DNA from: Dryocosmus kuriphilus | Lineage: Eukaryota > Arthropoda > Insecta > Hymenoptera > Cynipidae | Assembly: GCA_038277395.1 (NCBI GenBank) | Contig: CM076193.1 | Coordinates: forward strand, 72,496,252 to 72,560,251 | Reading direction: 5' to 3' | DNA: 64,000 nt | Shown here: piece by piece, positions 1-11,846 of the stretch | Layout: the number at the start of each line of letters is the position of its first letter | Numbering within the stretch: the stretch's first letter is position 1 | Position numbers and translations under genes: made by a program | Notes under the pieces: generated by a model | What the model was told of the DNA's origin: nothing | Database searches by the model: none | The model's input: only the letters and a program-made list of their open reading frames with translations

Positions 1-1282
1 TAAGAATTCAGTTTAAAGCTACCACATAACATCTTAGCCTTCGCTTTAACACCATATCGCTGCTCCAAAATACTGACAAGCAGAGAGTTTGCGTGCTTTG
101 AGCAGGATCACATTTTATAGCAGCTGCGCTTGCGTATTTTGAGCAAGATCACATTTGCAGTTAATGCGCATACGCATTTCGGCCTAATTGCTCTCCAGGA
201 GTGCTGGAATCTTATATAGCAACATTACCTCACAACTGGTTTTACATGTTGAAAATTGACAGAGTGATTGTGAGTAGTGACTTAATAGAACCGACCCGAG
301 GTAGGGACCAACTGGCCAGGTAAAATTCTTTTTCCTACCAGGCTTAAAAGTGGGTACTGATGGGTGAAGTGGGACGTTTAATTTTTGAAACACTATAAAT
401 GGCAACTAATAGCTTTATTAATGGACTTTGAAAACAGTCCTCGCAATAGATTGCTTTTTTTCGCAATGCAAGCAATTATCTCATCATTCCATAATTACTG
501 GAATTTTTTTTCTGACGCCATAAACATATAAAAGCTTCTATGTGATCCTAATTTAAGGTTTTACCCTAGTGAAAAATTTCTGAAGGAAATTCTTGTGTTA
601 TTTTCGGCCGACGAAATCCACGAGTCAGTTAAATAATCCTCGCGAATTTCCTCGAGAAATTTGAAAATCTTCGCGGATTTCCTGGTGTTTTTCTGGTCCC
701 AAAATAACATGTGGATTTCGTGAACTTTTTCAATAGGCTACATAATCGATTTAAACTGCATTTTAGTTTAGAAAATTATCTCCCGGATGCGATTTATTTA
801 TTCTAGAGGGCATATAAAACAGTATATTGTCCATCAAGGGCGAAAAGAAGGTGATCTTGACATTAAACCTTCCCACGCGAGTCAAAATCCCCTTACTCCC
901 GTGAAGCGAGCGATAATTTTTGTCCAGACCCATCTAAAGTTGGTCCTTATATCTGCCAGACATACGGAAGTGCCTCACTTCTGGCCGCTGATAACGGTTC
1001 ATGTTCACTTCACGAGTGGGTTTTGCGCCCGTTATAGCAGGCGCAGTCTTCCTTGTTGGTCCGCTCGCGAAGTGCGCATGCATCGTTATCAGCAGTATGA
1101 ATTTAGACACTTTCCAAGTGCGGAATTTTTAGATCCCCCCCCCCCCCCCCCCCCCCCCACAGAATAAACTTTAAGTTAAGCTTTGCTCTTTAAATCTTTA
1201 TAATTTTGAAGAGTTATAAATACTTAGCATATACCTATACCTACGAATTGTGATACTATCAATATATTCTTTTTTATAAAAT
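1..1282. other. No gene recognised; contains a C24 run
   Basis: AT-rich sequence with no protein family match that I recognise. It holds a short imperfect direct repeat at about 88-160 (two copies of a TTTGAGCARGATCACATTT-like word) and an uninterrupted run of 24 C at 1135-1158. The open frame crossing the C run ends in polyproline, which is an artefact of the run. Confidence 0.6.
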
Positions 1283-1332
1283 AGTGTAGATTACTGGTCC
1301 AAAAAAGTTTACTGTGATATTCTGAGAGATCT

Positions 1333-1386
1333 CTCAGATAATCGTTAACAACGTTTCGGTTACACATCTACAGTCCTTCTCAAGTA
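1333..1386 (-). other. Hammerhead-ribozyme-like motif, left arm (degenerate)
   Basis: On the minus strand a GAGAAGG word is followed about 20 nt later by CCGAAACGTT. The layout resembles the conserved boxes flanking helix II of the type I hammerhead ribozymes described in Penelope-like elements, but the CUGANGA box is imperfect here, so activity is doubtful. Confidence 0.35.
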
Positions 1387-1506
1387 TAACAACATATGAG
1401 CCTAATATAACCTAAAAAGAATATAATAGATACAGCATGGAGACTGTTAAAAATTAAATGTATGTATGTGTATAAATACATACAAACATGCATACATACT
1501 TACATA

Positions 1507-2413
1507 CGAGGGCCTACCCAAAAGAAACAGAACTGATGTTGTGGGGAGCGGAGTTGTTGTAGTACCGGGTTCTTGCCGGTAGGTGCGTGTAGAGGCACTT
1601 TTCACCAGTTAGTATGCCAACTGCTATCACTGTGTAAGGTTGCATTTGGTGTGTGTAATTTTTTTTGTGACTGTTGCTTTGCGCGCTCGTCGTTTTTTGT
1701 GATGGTTGATTTTCGTGATCAGCGTGCCAACGTGAGGTTTTGCTTCCTGCTCGGGAAAACGGGCACAGAAACTCTTCAAATGTTGAAAACGGCCTACAAG
1801 GATGATGCTATGGGAAAAACTCAAGTGTTCGAGTGGTTTTCTCGTTTTAAAAGTGGGGAAATGTCAATTGACGATCAACCTCGCTCTGGACGTCCTTCGA
1901 CGGCCCGAACCGACGAAAATGTTGAAAAAATTCGTGAAATCATCCTGGAAGATCGACGAAGGACTATCGAAGAAGTTGTGCAACAGTTTACGACGGAAAA
2001 GGCCTGATTTGTGGCAGTCGGGGGACTGGTTTTTCCACCACGACAACGCCCCTACTCACACAGCTCTTTCTGTGCGCCGATTTTTGACCAAAAATAGCAT
2101 GGCCACTGTTCCTCACCCACCCTATTCACCCGATTTAGCCCCGTGTGACTTTTTTTTATTCCCCCGAATGAAAAGGGACATGAAAGGAAAGCGTTTTGCG
2201 GACGTAGCTGAAGTGAAGGAAAAAACGACGGAGGCGCTGTCAAGCATCACAAAAGAGGAATTTAAAAAATGTTTCGAACAATGGAATAAAAGATTAGATA
2301 AGTGTATTGTCTCCAATGGAGAGTACTTTGAAGGAGATTAAATGTTTTTTGTAGAAAAATCAAAATAATAACTTTGTACAAAGGTAGTTCGGTTTCTTTT
2401 GGGTAGGCCCTCG
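1507..2413 (+). mobile_element. Internally deleted mariner, copy 1
   Basis: A 907-bp element with perfect terminal inverted repeats beginning CGAGGGCCTACCCAAAAG. It is flanked by TA on both sides (1505-1506 and 2414-2415), the mariner target duplication. It retains the N-terminal helix-turn-helix part and the C-terminal catalytic part of a D,D34D transposase but lacks the middle, including the first catalytic Asp region. Full mariners are about 1.3 kb, so roughly 400 bp are missing. It sits in the TACA-rich centre of the 1283-2658 palindrome. Confidence 0.95.
1702..2341 (+). pseudogene. Mariner transposase remnant (copy 1)
   Basis: The frame from ATG 1702 encodes the N-terminal DNA-binding half (FRDQRANVRFCFLLGK, then SGRPSTARTDENVEKIREI) and runs to a stop at 2007. 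The C-terminal half lies in another frame and ends at 2341. It has the HHDNAPTHTAL and YSPDLAPCDFFLFP motifs that contain the second and third catalytic acids of mariner. The junction at about 1954-1980 removes the central region and shifts frame, so no functional transposase is made. The product would be nuclear and act on TIRs; this copy can only move if supplied in trans. Confidence 0.9.
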
Positions 2414-2552
2414 TACATACATACATACATACACACATACATATATACATACATGATTACATGCGCAAGTGCATTCATACATTCGATTTGTAACAATTTC
2501 TATGCTGCATCTGTTATATAGTTTTTAGGTTATATTAAGCTCCTTTTTTCTT

Positions 2553-2612
2553 ATACTTGAGAAAGGCTGTCAATGTGCAACCGAAACGTCGTTAGTGATT
2601 ATCTGAAAGATC
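2553..2612 (+). other. Hammerhead-ribozyme-like motif, right arm (degenerate)
   Basis: Mirror copy of the motif in the left arm. A TTGAGAAAGG word, a loop and then AACCGAAACGTC lie in plus orientation. Helix II can pair only partly (GG with CC, a mismatch, then UG with CA). Confidence 0.35.
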
Positions 2613-2658
2613 TCTCTGAATATTACAATAAACTTTTTTTAGACCAGTAATCTACACT

Positions 2659-5600
2659 CTCTTAATAGCAGTTCAAATTTCGTGGATTGCTCCAAACATT
2701 TCACATAAGAGTTGCACCCCCTGCATGAAAGAATGGCTGTCGGAGGGGCCAGGACAAAAATTTTAAAACTTTCCTGAGCGGAATCTCATCAGAATATATT
2801 TCAAAGTAATTGCAGGTGCCAATAACTTGATCGGATAATCTTCTAGGGATATCACTCCTTAGACATGGCGATTTTGATGACTTATCTCCCTAATTGTAAG
2901 AGGATCGGGGCGATCGCCCCCCCCCCCCCCTCTCGTTTCCTACTTACTATCAATAATCTTAAATTTTGAGTGAGAAGCGCTCATATTGATAATTACAGTT
3001 AATATAATTAATGTAATTAATGTATAACGAATTAAATATTATAATAAAACAATTAAAACAGTAGAAATAATGTACGTGCAAGATATTTCCAGATTTCTTT
3101 GTACCGGGCTACCTTTTCACATTCTTATCTGAATGAATAGGGTATTAGTTTTATGCGAAAACTGACTTTCGCAGATGTCATGAAAATACCACGTTTTTGA
3201 CCAACGGTTCTGATTTTATCCATCAGAAATTCTTTCCAAAAATTCAAATTTCCCGCCAAAATATGCAAGATAAGAAAAAAATGATAATGAAAGAATTTGG
3301 TTACCTCAGAGAGATCTACAAACTTTCTTTCTATCATTTGTTTGTAAAGACGCATAATTTTTAAGTTATTCGTGACATATATTATTAAATACAGAGAAAT
3401 ACACTTTTCAGAAGAACTATAGGACATACGAAAAAAATGTTAAGAAGTAAAGTTTTTTATCTCAGAAGGATCTAAAAATTTTCTCTATACCATTTTTTAA
3501 AACAACATATATTTTTTATTAATAAAAATCAAGAATTCAATTTTCGCAATGAATTATGTGAGGTAAAAAAAATGTTAAGAAGTGGAGTTTTTTATTTCAA
3601 AAGATTTTACTAATTTTCTGTATACCTTTTTTGTAACATATATATAGCTTTTGTGAGATGTTGGTAAATCAATTAATTATTAATTAATTGAAACCAAACG
3701 TTTCGGCACACAATGGTGGCCCTCGCCAGTGGAATTTATTATTCTGTAACATAACTACATAGATTTCTTATATAAGTGTAAGATATCCAAACTTGAATGA
3801 CTCTGATTTTTGGGAAATGGAAATTATAAAATTTTAAGAATATTTTAATTATATAAGAACAAAAAATTTTTCAAATTTATTTTTAATTTTTTTTTTTTGT
3901 ACTAACCTTATTATAACGTATCATGAATTTCAACCATGATGGAAAGCTAGTTTCCTTCAGAAGAGAAATCTAAGACATTGCCGTCTTCACTATTCAATTA
4001 CTACTGAAAAAACACATGTAGAAACTGTCGGTTCGGGTAGCGCCTTGCCAGAGGGAAGCGGGAAAACATTTTTTTTTACCACAGAGTTTCTTCCAGGAGG
4101 TAAGCAAGAGAGTAGGATCTTGTTAGATGTGGCGGGGTAAGGGTGAAAGGAAGGGAAAGCAATAAAACTTGAGGGAGACTGTTCATCGACGGATTTTTTT
4201 CCTACTCATCTTATTTAGTCGATATTATTTTGGAATATATTCTTATAAATTTCTTGAAAATCATTTTGTTTAATAAACTTCAAATTTGTTTTAATCGTCA
4301 AAAATGGTATTAAAAATCATGGATACAATTTTCCGTTGAAACTATGCCAGGTGCAATATTTGTCCAGGAGAAAAATTATTCATCTCAAAAAGGTTTACAT
4401 ATTTTCTTCAGACAATTTTTTGATAAGACTCATAGTTTTCGTTTTAATCGTGAAAAATATTACTAGAAAAGAAAGAAATTATTTTCGCTCAAACTGCAAA
4501 AGAAACGTCATGTTTTTGACAAACTTTATTCGAGTGCGAAGCGCGAGACACGCGATGAGAATTTACATGTTAAAGCCGAAAGAGACTTAACAAGGAAATC
4601 GAAATTACCATATTGCACTGGTCAATGGTTCGATCTTTAATTTGAAAGGCTCATACGCACAAATGTAGGGGGATATAAAAACACCGAGCGCGAAGTGCGA
4701 GTTCCGATAGACGCGCGCCCTAGGCACGTTCATACTTCGCACAAAGCGCGGAATGTATAGCCGAACCCGTTGAACAAATCAACATATCTCTTTTAGATGC
4801 AGTAAAAGATATATGGGTTGTTCACAAGGGTAATATTAATTAGAAATATCGAATTTTGTAAATTACTGGTCTATATTTTTCTTCTGGACTAAGAGATCCC
4901 TCAGTGCATTTATAAAAATACGCCTCGGCAAGTTATCTGTTGCCCTTTTCATGTCTCTTTTAGTTTCGAAGTTATTTCAATTTTTCAATCCAAAAAATAG
5001 TCATTTTGGCAAATTTGGGGCAAAATATTGCAAAACTCTAGCATGATGCAGCAAAAATTTGCAAACGTTGGCCTGTGTGAAAAAGACCGAGAGCCGCGAG
5101 TGGCCCTCAAAATCCACTGGCCCTTTGATGATTACACTGATTCTATCCCACGCACAGCCCGCCCCTGATCCGAAGTAATAAATTACCATAAATTATTGCT
5201 AAATTACTAACCAATTATCGAAAATCTACAGTCATTATTGAAAATTAAAAGATGCAATTTATATGCCTTAAATTTCCGTCAGTTTATAAATTTGCCGGAA
5301 ACTGCCAATGAACTTCCCAGATTTCCGGAAAATTTGTCTTTATTTCTCAAATCGAAAGTTTCCTGAATTGGTGACAAATATTATCTTGTTATAAATATGA
5401 GAGTTACAGTACTTGCAATCGGGTCATTTTTGGTTCACCTCCGACTTGCCACCAACTCCGCTTCGATTTGCCTGTGTCGCGAGTGAGAGAGAGAGAGAGA
5501 GGACGAGAGAGAGGGGGGCAAGAAAGTTTTTTATACTGTCGACACTATTACAGTTTGGAAGGTATTGACTTGAAACTTGGCAGATTACCTAAAACATACG

Positions 5601-6832
5601 TCTTTTTTAATATTCAACGAAGATTTTCAACTCAGTGTTAAAGGATCGTATGTTTTACGTTTTTTGGCTTTTAGTAATGATTCCAAGAAAATGCACAAAT
5701 TCCGGTTCCTTCACCTTTCAATGGATGCTTTCCTGAAACCCTAAACTAAAATTTCTAAAAATATCTTAACCGGATCTGAAACAATTGAAAAGCGACATGC
5801 TCTGATTAGTGATAATTCGTTAGTTATTTAACTTTTTTAACATGAATTTTTTCATCTAAAAATTTGTGTCTTTTGTACTGTTTCAGATCCGGCTAGAATG
5901 TTTTCAGGAATTTCAATTTAGAGTATACAGAATGCACCCATCCAAAAAGGAAGCATCTAGGAGGCATGCAAAAATATGACCGCTGAAAGTATAGGCTGGT
6001 CCCACTGAGACCCGCTCCATTAGCCCTATACAAACTTAATTAAACATAGCGCGCCAGACCTATCCTTGATCAACTCGAAAGATAATCTCAATGAAATTAA
6101 GTCTAAAATCAAATAATTAAATTATGTACAACTAATTATCTTTCAAATCTCTTCTAACTCATTTTCTGTGCTGGAAATTGATACAGTGAGTGATTCTAAA
6201 TCTTAAAAAGATTATCTTGACTAAACTACACCATGCGTGTAAATACAGTGTCGCCTAGTCGAAAATCTTTAAAATACGCAATGTTTGACTTTAAATAGTC
6301 TTAGGAAGTAAACCTAAGATCTGTGACCCATTCGTTCAGTATTTCGAAAATGGCAAAACATTTTCTCGTTTATACAAAATCAATCGTGGTTGAAAAGGAT
6401 GGAAAGATTAATTTTTCATTTATTCCTTGTTTTATAAGTTCTTTTTTTTTTTTTTTTTTGTTCCTTGGTGCCAACGCGGACATATTGATCCAATCGATAG
6501 GCCTATAGTCAACTTAGAGATCAGAGAAGGTTATGTTCACCTCTACACTTCGAAAATTTTTCTGTCACTTTTTCAAGCAATGTAATATTTCACATTGTTA
6601 TGGATACCTCAAGCAGGTTGTCGAAATCGGAAGAAAACCACGCACAGATTGAACGAGAAGGGCTTGGGCTTTTTTTTCGCCGTAAAAAAGTTTCATACCT
6701 AGTACATGTATGGTCGTTATGTCAACTGGACGAATTGTACGTTGGTCGCTTATATTGTCAAATTGTAGGTATAACGTGTGATATTGAAAAGCAGACTTAT
6801 TAAGAAACGCGAATGTCCTGTCTCGATTACCT
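2659..6832. other. No gene recognised; diffuse repeats
   Basis: AT-rich and without a recognisable protein. It includes a C14 run (2917-2930) and a degenerate repeat of about 130 bp built round TCTCAGARAGATCTAAAA followed by TTTTCTNTATACC (copies near 3300, 3460, 3590, and a diverged one near 4380). A CCGAAACGT-type motif lies on the minus strand at 3695-3733. Other features are CpG-containing words GCGAAGCGCGAG near 4535 and 4690, a GA-rich tract near 5480-5516, and a T18 run near 6440. Confidence 0.5.
3695..3733 (-). other. Hammerhead-ribozyme-like motif
   Basis: The minus strand reads CTGGCGAGGGCCACC, a short loop, then TGCCGAAACGTTTGG. The spacing matches the CUGANGA, helix II, GAAA layout, with GGC able to pair with GCC. 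It is probably the end of a lost Penelope-like insertion. Confidence 0.35.
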
Positions 6833-7461
6833 TTGAGGACTCAGACACAGGCTCAAAGTCAAATTAATATGTTTAGTGAATCGGAAATTGTGACTATCAC
6901 ATCGAAGCAAATTGCATGTGAGTTATCTAAGGATATTGTATTAACAAAGGTAATCGATCTTACAAAAATGGTTTGGCCAAATGCTGTGAAAGACGAGTTT
7001 CTGAAACCGTACTTTAATCGTGGATTCGAATTGTCACTTGATGCTGATTGTATAATTTACGGTAGCACAGTAGTCATTCCCGCAAATTTGCATGACCAAG
7101 TTTCACTCCGCTACATGAGTCGCACGCAGGATTTGTTGGAACGAAAATGCTTGCCAGGTCGTTACGCTGGTAGCCTTGTATTGACAATCAGATTGAAACA
7201 GTAATAAAGTCTTGCCAGGCATGTCAATTGAATGCCAACGTTAGCAAAAATACCGATCTGGTGACTTGGTCTAAAACAGAAAATAATTTCGATAGAGTTC
7301 ACCTATATTTTTACAAATTTCAAGCCACAGCTTTTTCGCTTCTTCATGATTATAATTCCAAGTGGGTGGATATTTTCATAGTAGCAAGTATCTCTGCCGT
7401 TGTGACAATAGAAAAGTTGAGACATTATTTTGCTACATTTGGTCTACCCAACCGGGTTTAG
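6833..7461 (+). pseudogene. Ty3/gypsy pol fragment (RNase H-integrase linker plus integrase start)
   Basis: Two adjoining frames. The first (to 7204) contains the characteristic spacer before gypsy integrase, with VWPNAVKDEFLKPYFNRGFE and VVIPANLHDQV. A Cys-x-x-Cys remnant (CQACQ) is readable just after it. The second (7228-7461) begins the integrase catalytic core with DRVHLYF, SKWVDI and FATFGLP. Upstream RT and the downstream catalytic residues are absent and no LTR was found beside it, so this is an isolated, decayed fragment. It belongs to a different gypsy lineage from the 12-29 kb element. Confidence 0.8.
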
Positions 7462-7620
7462 GAAATCTGAAATTATTTAACTTATAATAAAATTGGAATG
7501 CAGTACATACTCTGAGTTCTTTTCAAGCTGGTAATTTTTTTTCCCAACGTAGGATCTAGTTTTTTCAAATCCTTTATCTGCTGTAGCTTCCGAATAATTG
7601 TTATGTTTTTGTAGCCACCA

Positions 7621-7981
7621 CCCAGACAACGATTCGTGGGACGCATGTCACCCGCATCGCGTGAATTTCATGTAATTCGTGCGAGAACGCATGCATCTCG
7701 CCATCACTAAATGATGGTCACGTGTCTGCGAGCGTTATGAGTCGCATATCGCTAGCACGGAACACGGGCACATGTTGCGAGCTTCATGAGTCGCATTTAG
7801 CTATCATGAGATGCGTCAAAAATTATTTATTTGGAAATATTTTTTTTCATAAATAATAGTAATTATGGAGTCAAATTACCATACCATACAGATATAAAAA
7901 TGGTTTATAAAATATTTTCCAGTTATTTTTAGTTTTTATCATCAACAAATACTTCTAATGTTATATATAGGTAAATATTAT
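7621..7981. repeat. MITE-like dispersed repeat, copy A
   Basis: Very similar to 63689-64000 over its whole length. It starts CCCAGAYAACG, has a CpG-rich head (GCATGCATCTCGCCATCACT) and an AT-rich tail with ACCATA(C/T)CATACAGATATAAAAATG. This copy has an extra internal segment of about 50 bp that looks like a local duplication around GAGTCGCATWTMGC. No coding capacity. The second copy lies in a gypsy LTR, which supports mobility. Confidence 0.75.
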
Positions 7982-9306
7982 AGGTTATAATATTAATATT
8001 ATCGGAATTTGGCGCGAACCGGCGTCCATTGAAGCATGCGCAATAAAAACTCTCGGGAGAGATCTACATCACATGTCCTCTTAGATATTCCAGAGCCAAT
8101 CATATTCCATCCTCGGCTCCCTTCCTTTGTTCCCGAGTGGAATCGAGGCTTTGCCAGCGAGACGCGAGAGTGCCGAAAATCTTCCCAGGAAAACAAAAAT
8201 TCACAAATATATCAGTGGTGGTTGAACAGCAATTCAAGACACTTTAATCCTAGATTCAGAGCCAGCTTTTAGATCTGCACGAAAATAAAAACTTCGAAGG
8301 CAAGTTAGTAACCATTTTCCTTTCTCGCGTACAGGCCGCATGGCATGAAAATCTACGCAACATAAACGCGTATAATCGTTCAATTTCATTATAATTATAA
8401 AATCGGGATGTGTCTAGTGCTGTGATCTTTTTTCCAACTTCAATTACATAGATTTTACTATTTTCCAAAAATCGAAGAATGTGCGGTTTTTTGCTTGAGG
8501 TCGTAATTCAAGACATTTGTTTCGCCGACATGTGCACTCAGTTCTGATGAATCGCATCTTAAAGTTCCCAATTTTCACTTACTTTCTTTGTTCTCTTTAA
8601 AGTATAATTCGTGTTCAATTTTAAATATCCGTGGTTGCATTGAAAACTTGTTTAAGCCGCAATCACTGGTTGCGATTCATAAATCTTTTTACTGTGCCGA
8701 AAATATTACCAATTTAATTCCTATACCGATTTCAATTCTGAGAAAGCAAGGATGAATATTCCTTTGTTCACATTCTTATACACTTCATTTTCTTCCTCAT
8801 TGTGTGTATTTGCAATTATTTAGGATGATATTTATTTTTAGTTAGGGATGTTTTTAACACGAATTCAAATTTTCACCATTTTTAGATTTCTTTGCAGAAT
8901 TAGGACGCGTTTACAAATTAAGTTCCCTTATTTTTGCCTTCTCTTTAATTGATTAGATGAATTTATCTCGGAAGTTATTAAATTAAAATCGGAATAAATC
9001 ACTAAAATCAATACCTTGCATGATATACAAAATTGCATGGTACATACACATTCAATATCACAAAATTTCACGTGACCTGTAATGCAAATGTTTTACTTGA
9101 ACATTAATAAAAAAAATGTTTAATTCACTTCCTAATTAAAGAAAGAATTTAATTAATTATCATTTGTCCCAGAAGAATGAATAAAAATCACACGCAAATA
9201 TTCTGTAAATTATACATTAGTTAATTAAATTTTTGTTTACATGTTGGGAAAAAACTGAAGATCAATTTTTGGAAATATCTAAACACTATTAAATTATTAT
9301 ACAATT
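7982..9306. other. No gene recognised
   Basis: AT-rich intergenic sequence. Open frames at 8036-8272 and on the opposite strand overlap each other and match nothing I know. Confidence 0.5.
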
Positions 9307-10890
9307 CACTTAACACATTGAAATCTTTGTGAAATCTTTTCAAATTAAAATTTTTATGAAAAATATTAATCATTAGAATCTTTTGAATTGTTTTGAAATA
9401 CTTCAGATCTTAGAAATGTTTGTGAAAACGTCTTAAACCTTCAAAATGTTTGTCAAATCTTTTAAGATTTTATGAAGTTTTTGAAATATTTGAAATTTTT
9501 GTGAAATTTTTTGAAATTTTTGTAAAATAAATTGAAACCTTTTAAAATTTGTGTGATATCTATGTGATATCTTTTGAAATATTAAAAATTTGTTTTAATT
9601 ATTGAAATCTTTGTAAAAAGTTTTATAATCTTTTAATATCTTGAAATTTTTGAGATATTTGAAATCTCTTGAAATATCTGAGACCTTTTAAATATTTTTG
9701 AAATATTTTAAATTTTTGTAAGATATTTTGAAATATTTTAAATTGTGAAATCTTATGAAGTTTTTGAAATCTTTGAAATCCTAGTGAAGCTTTTAAAATA
9801 TGTTGTAATATTTGAGACCTTTGAAATATTTATGAAGTCTTTTAAAATTTTTAAACTTCGTCAAATTTTTTAAAATGTTTTGGAATATTTGAAGTTTTTG
9901 TAAAATCTCTTAAAATATTAAAAATTTTTGTGAAATCTCTTGAAATACATTCAAATCTTTTGTAATTTTTGAAGCCTTTGAAATATTTATGAAATCTTTG
10001 AAATCCTTGTGAAAACTTTGAAATCTTTTGAAATATTTTACATTTTTGAAATATTTATGAAATATTTTAAAACTTCGTTAAACATTTTAAAATAAATTTA
10101 AAGTTTTGGGATATCCTTGTGACGTCAGTGAAATATTTTTAAAAAATCTTTGTGAAATTTTTTTAAACAAATTGAAATCTTTTCAAATTTTTGTCACAAT
10201 TGTGTAAAATCTTTTGAAATATTTTGAAGATATTTTAAATCATTCATATCTTTTTAAACCTTCTAAAATATTTTGACATTTTTGAGATCTTTGAAATATT
10301 TATGAGATCATTTTGAAATATTTTTAACTCTTTGAAATCTTTGTGAAATCTTTTGAAATTAAAATTTGTATGAAAACTTTTTAATCTTTAAAATCTTTTG
10401 AAACCTTTTGAAATACTTGAGATCTTGGAAGTGTTTGTGAAAACGTTCCAAACCTTTAAGATGTTTGTCAAATCTTTTAAGATATTATAATATATTTGAA
10501 ATCTTTGAAATTTTTGTAAAATCTTTTCAAATTTTTGTAAATTGTTGTAAAATAAATTGAAAACTTTTAAATTTTGTGTCATATCTATGTGATATATTTT
10601 GAAATCTTTTTAATTTTCTTCCATTATTGAAATCTTTGTAAAAAGTTTTATAATCTTTTGATATCTTGAAATTTTTGAGATATTTGAAATCTCTTGAAAT
10701 ATTTGAGGACTTTTAAATATTTTTGAAATCTTTTAAATTTTTGTAAGATATTTTGAAATATCTGAAATTGTGAAATCTTATGAAATTTTTGAAATCTTTG
10801 AAATCTTAGTGAAACTTTTAAAATATCTTGTAACATTTAAGATATTTGAAATATTTATGAAGTCTTTTAAAACCTTTAAGACTTTTTTAG
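9307..10890. repeat. Degenerate AT-rich satellite with a ~1.02-kb higher-order repeat
   Basis: Built from short words such as TTGAAATCTTT, TTTGAAATATTT and TTGTGAAATCTT repeated with much drift. A longer period is visible. The segment with TGTGAAAACG at 9421 recurs at 10436, and the segment with TATGAAGTCT at 9831 recurs at 10856, so about 480 bp are repeated at an offset of 1015-1025 bp. Related sequence resumes after the gap block (11885-12050). All open frames in it are repeat artefacts. Confidence 0.85.
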
Positions 10891-10912
10891 AATTTCGTTT
10901 TTCGTTTTTTTG

Positions 10913-11119
10913 CTAACGATGCCGACTGCTCGAGAGAAGAAACTGATGATATCTGCTCTATGAGGACACGCCCGTCATCCAAATTGCCTGGGAGATATTA
11001 TTCTTCACTGGTCTACCGCTTGCTTTTTGGCGAAAGATGTTTTTTTCTTATTACGACGCAATTTTTGTAACACTATGGTTCACCGCGCAAAGAGAGACAG
11101 CAAGCGTTTCCAGCAGCGA
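10913..11119. repeat. Direct repeat, copy left of the assembly gap
   Basis: Begins AACGATGCCGACTGCTCGAG and runs to the gap edge at CCAGCAGCGA. The same sequence, slightly changed, starts again after the gap at 11624. The gap therefore lies in a tandem or segmental duplication. Confidence 0.9.
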
Positions 11120-11619
11120 NNNNNNNNNNNNNNNNNNNNNNNNNNNNNNNNNNNNNNNNNNNNNNNNNNNNNNNNNNNNNNNNNNNNNNNNNNNNNNNNN
11201 NNNNNNNNNNNNNNNNNNNNNNNNNNNNNNNNNNNNNNNNNNNNNNNNNNNNNNNNNNNNNNNNNNNNNNNNNNNNNNNNNNNNNNNNNNNNNNNNNNNN
11301 NNNNNNNNNNNNNNNNNNNNNNNNNNNNNNNNNNNNNNNNNNNNNNNNNNNNNNNNNNNNNNNNNNNNNNNNNNNNNNNNNNNNNNNNNNNNNNNNNNNN
11401 NNNNNNNNNNNNNNNNNNNNNNNNNNNNNNNNNNNNNNNNNNNNNNNNNNNNNNNNNNNNNNNNNNNNNNNNNNNNNNNNNNNNNNNNNNNNNNNNNNNN
11501 NNNNNNNNNNNNNNNNNNNNNNNNNNNNNNNNNNNNNNNNNNNNNNNNNNNNNNNNNNNNNNNNNNNNNNNNNNNNNNNNNNNNNNNNNNNNNNNNNNNN
11601 NNNNNNNNNNNNNNNNNNN
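11120..11619. other. Assembly gap (500 N)
   Basis: Exactly 500 N, probably a placeholder of unknown true size. Translated frames spanning it are meaningless. Confidence 0.99.
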
Positions 11620-11623
11620 TGGA

Positions 11624-11846
11624 AACGATGCCGACTGTTCGAGAGAAGAAACTGATGGTATCTGCTCTATGAGGACACGTCCGTCATCCAAATTGCCTGG
11701 GAGATATTATTCTTCACTGGTACACCATTTGCTTAAGTTTGTCGAAAGATTTTTTGCCTTATTACGACGCAATTTTTGTAACACTATTACTATGATTCAC
11801 CGCGCAAAGAGAGACAACAAGCGTTGCCAGCAGCGATACGGACTTG
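11624..11846. repeat. Direct repeat, copy right of the assembly gap
   Basis: Repeats the sequence left of the gap from AACGATGCCGACTGTTCGAG to CCAGCAGCGA. It has small insertions, for example an extra CTATTA before the CACCGCGCAAAGAGAGACA word. It flows into more GATTTTAAG-type satellite up to the LTR element. Confidence 0.9.

Larger units (their letters stand above)
1283..2658. repeat. Long inverted repeat (fold-back element) split by a mariner
   Basis: The left arm (1283 to about 1505) and right arm (about 2415 to 2658) are imperfect reverse complements. Both outer ends read TGTAGATTACTGGTC inward. The arms share a CCGAAACG word, a CTCAAGTATAA word, a TAATATAACCTAAAAA word and tetranucleotide TACA/TATG repeats at the centre. 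The mariner at 1507-2413 interrupts the centre. Each arm carries, in opposite orientation, the CCGAAACGT motif also found in the inverted terminal regions of the Penelope-like element at 41.1-44.2 kb. The palindrome may therefore be a non-autonomous Penelope derivative made only of inverted terminal regions, which is inference. It contains no ORF of its own. Confidence 0.75.

Noticed and set aside
787..1167. Frame of 126 codons ending in polyproline
   Set aside because: The end is only the C24 run and the rest matches nothing.
10388..10836. Minus-strand frames rich in Phe, Gln, Lys and Ile
   Set aside because: Translations of the GAAATCTT satellite.
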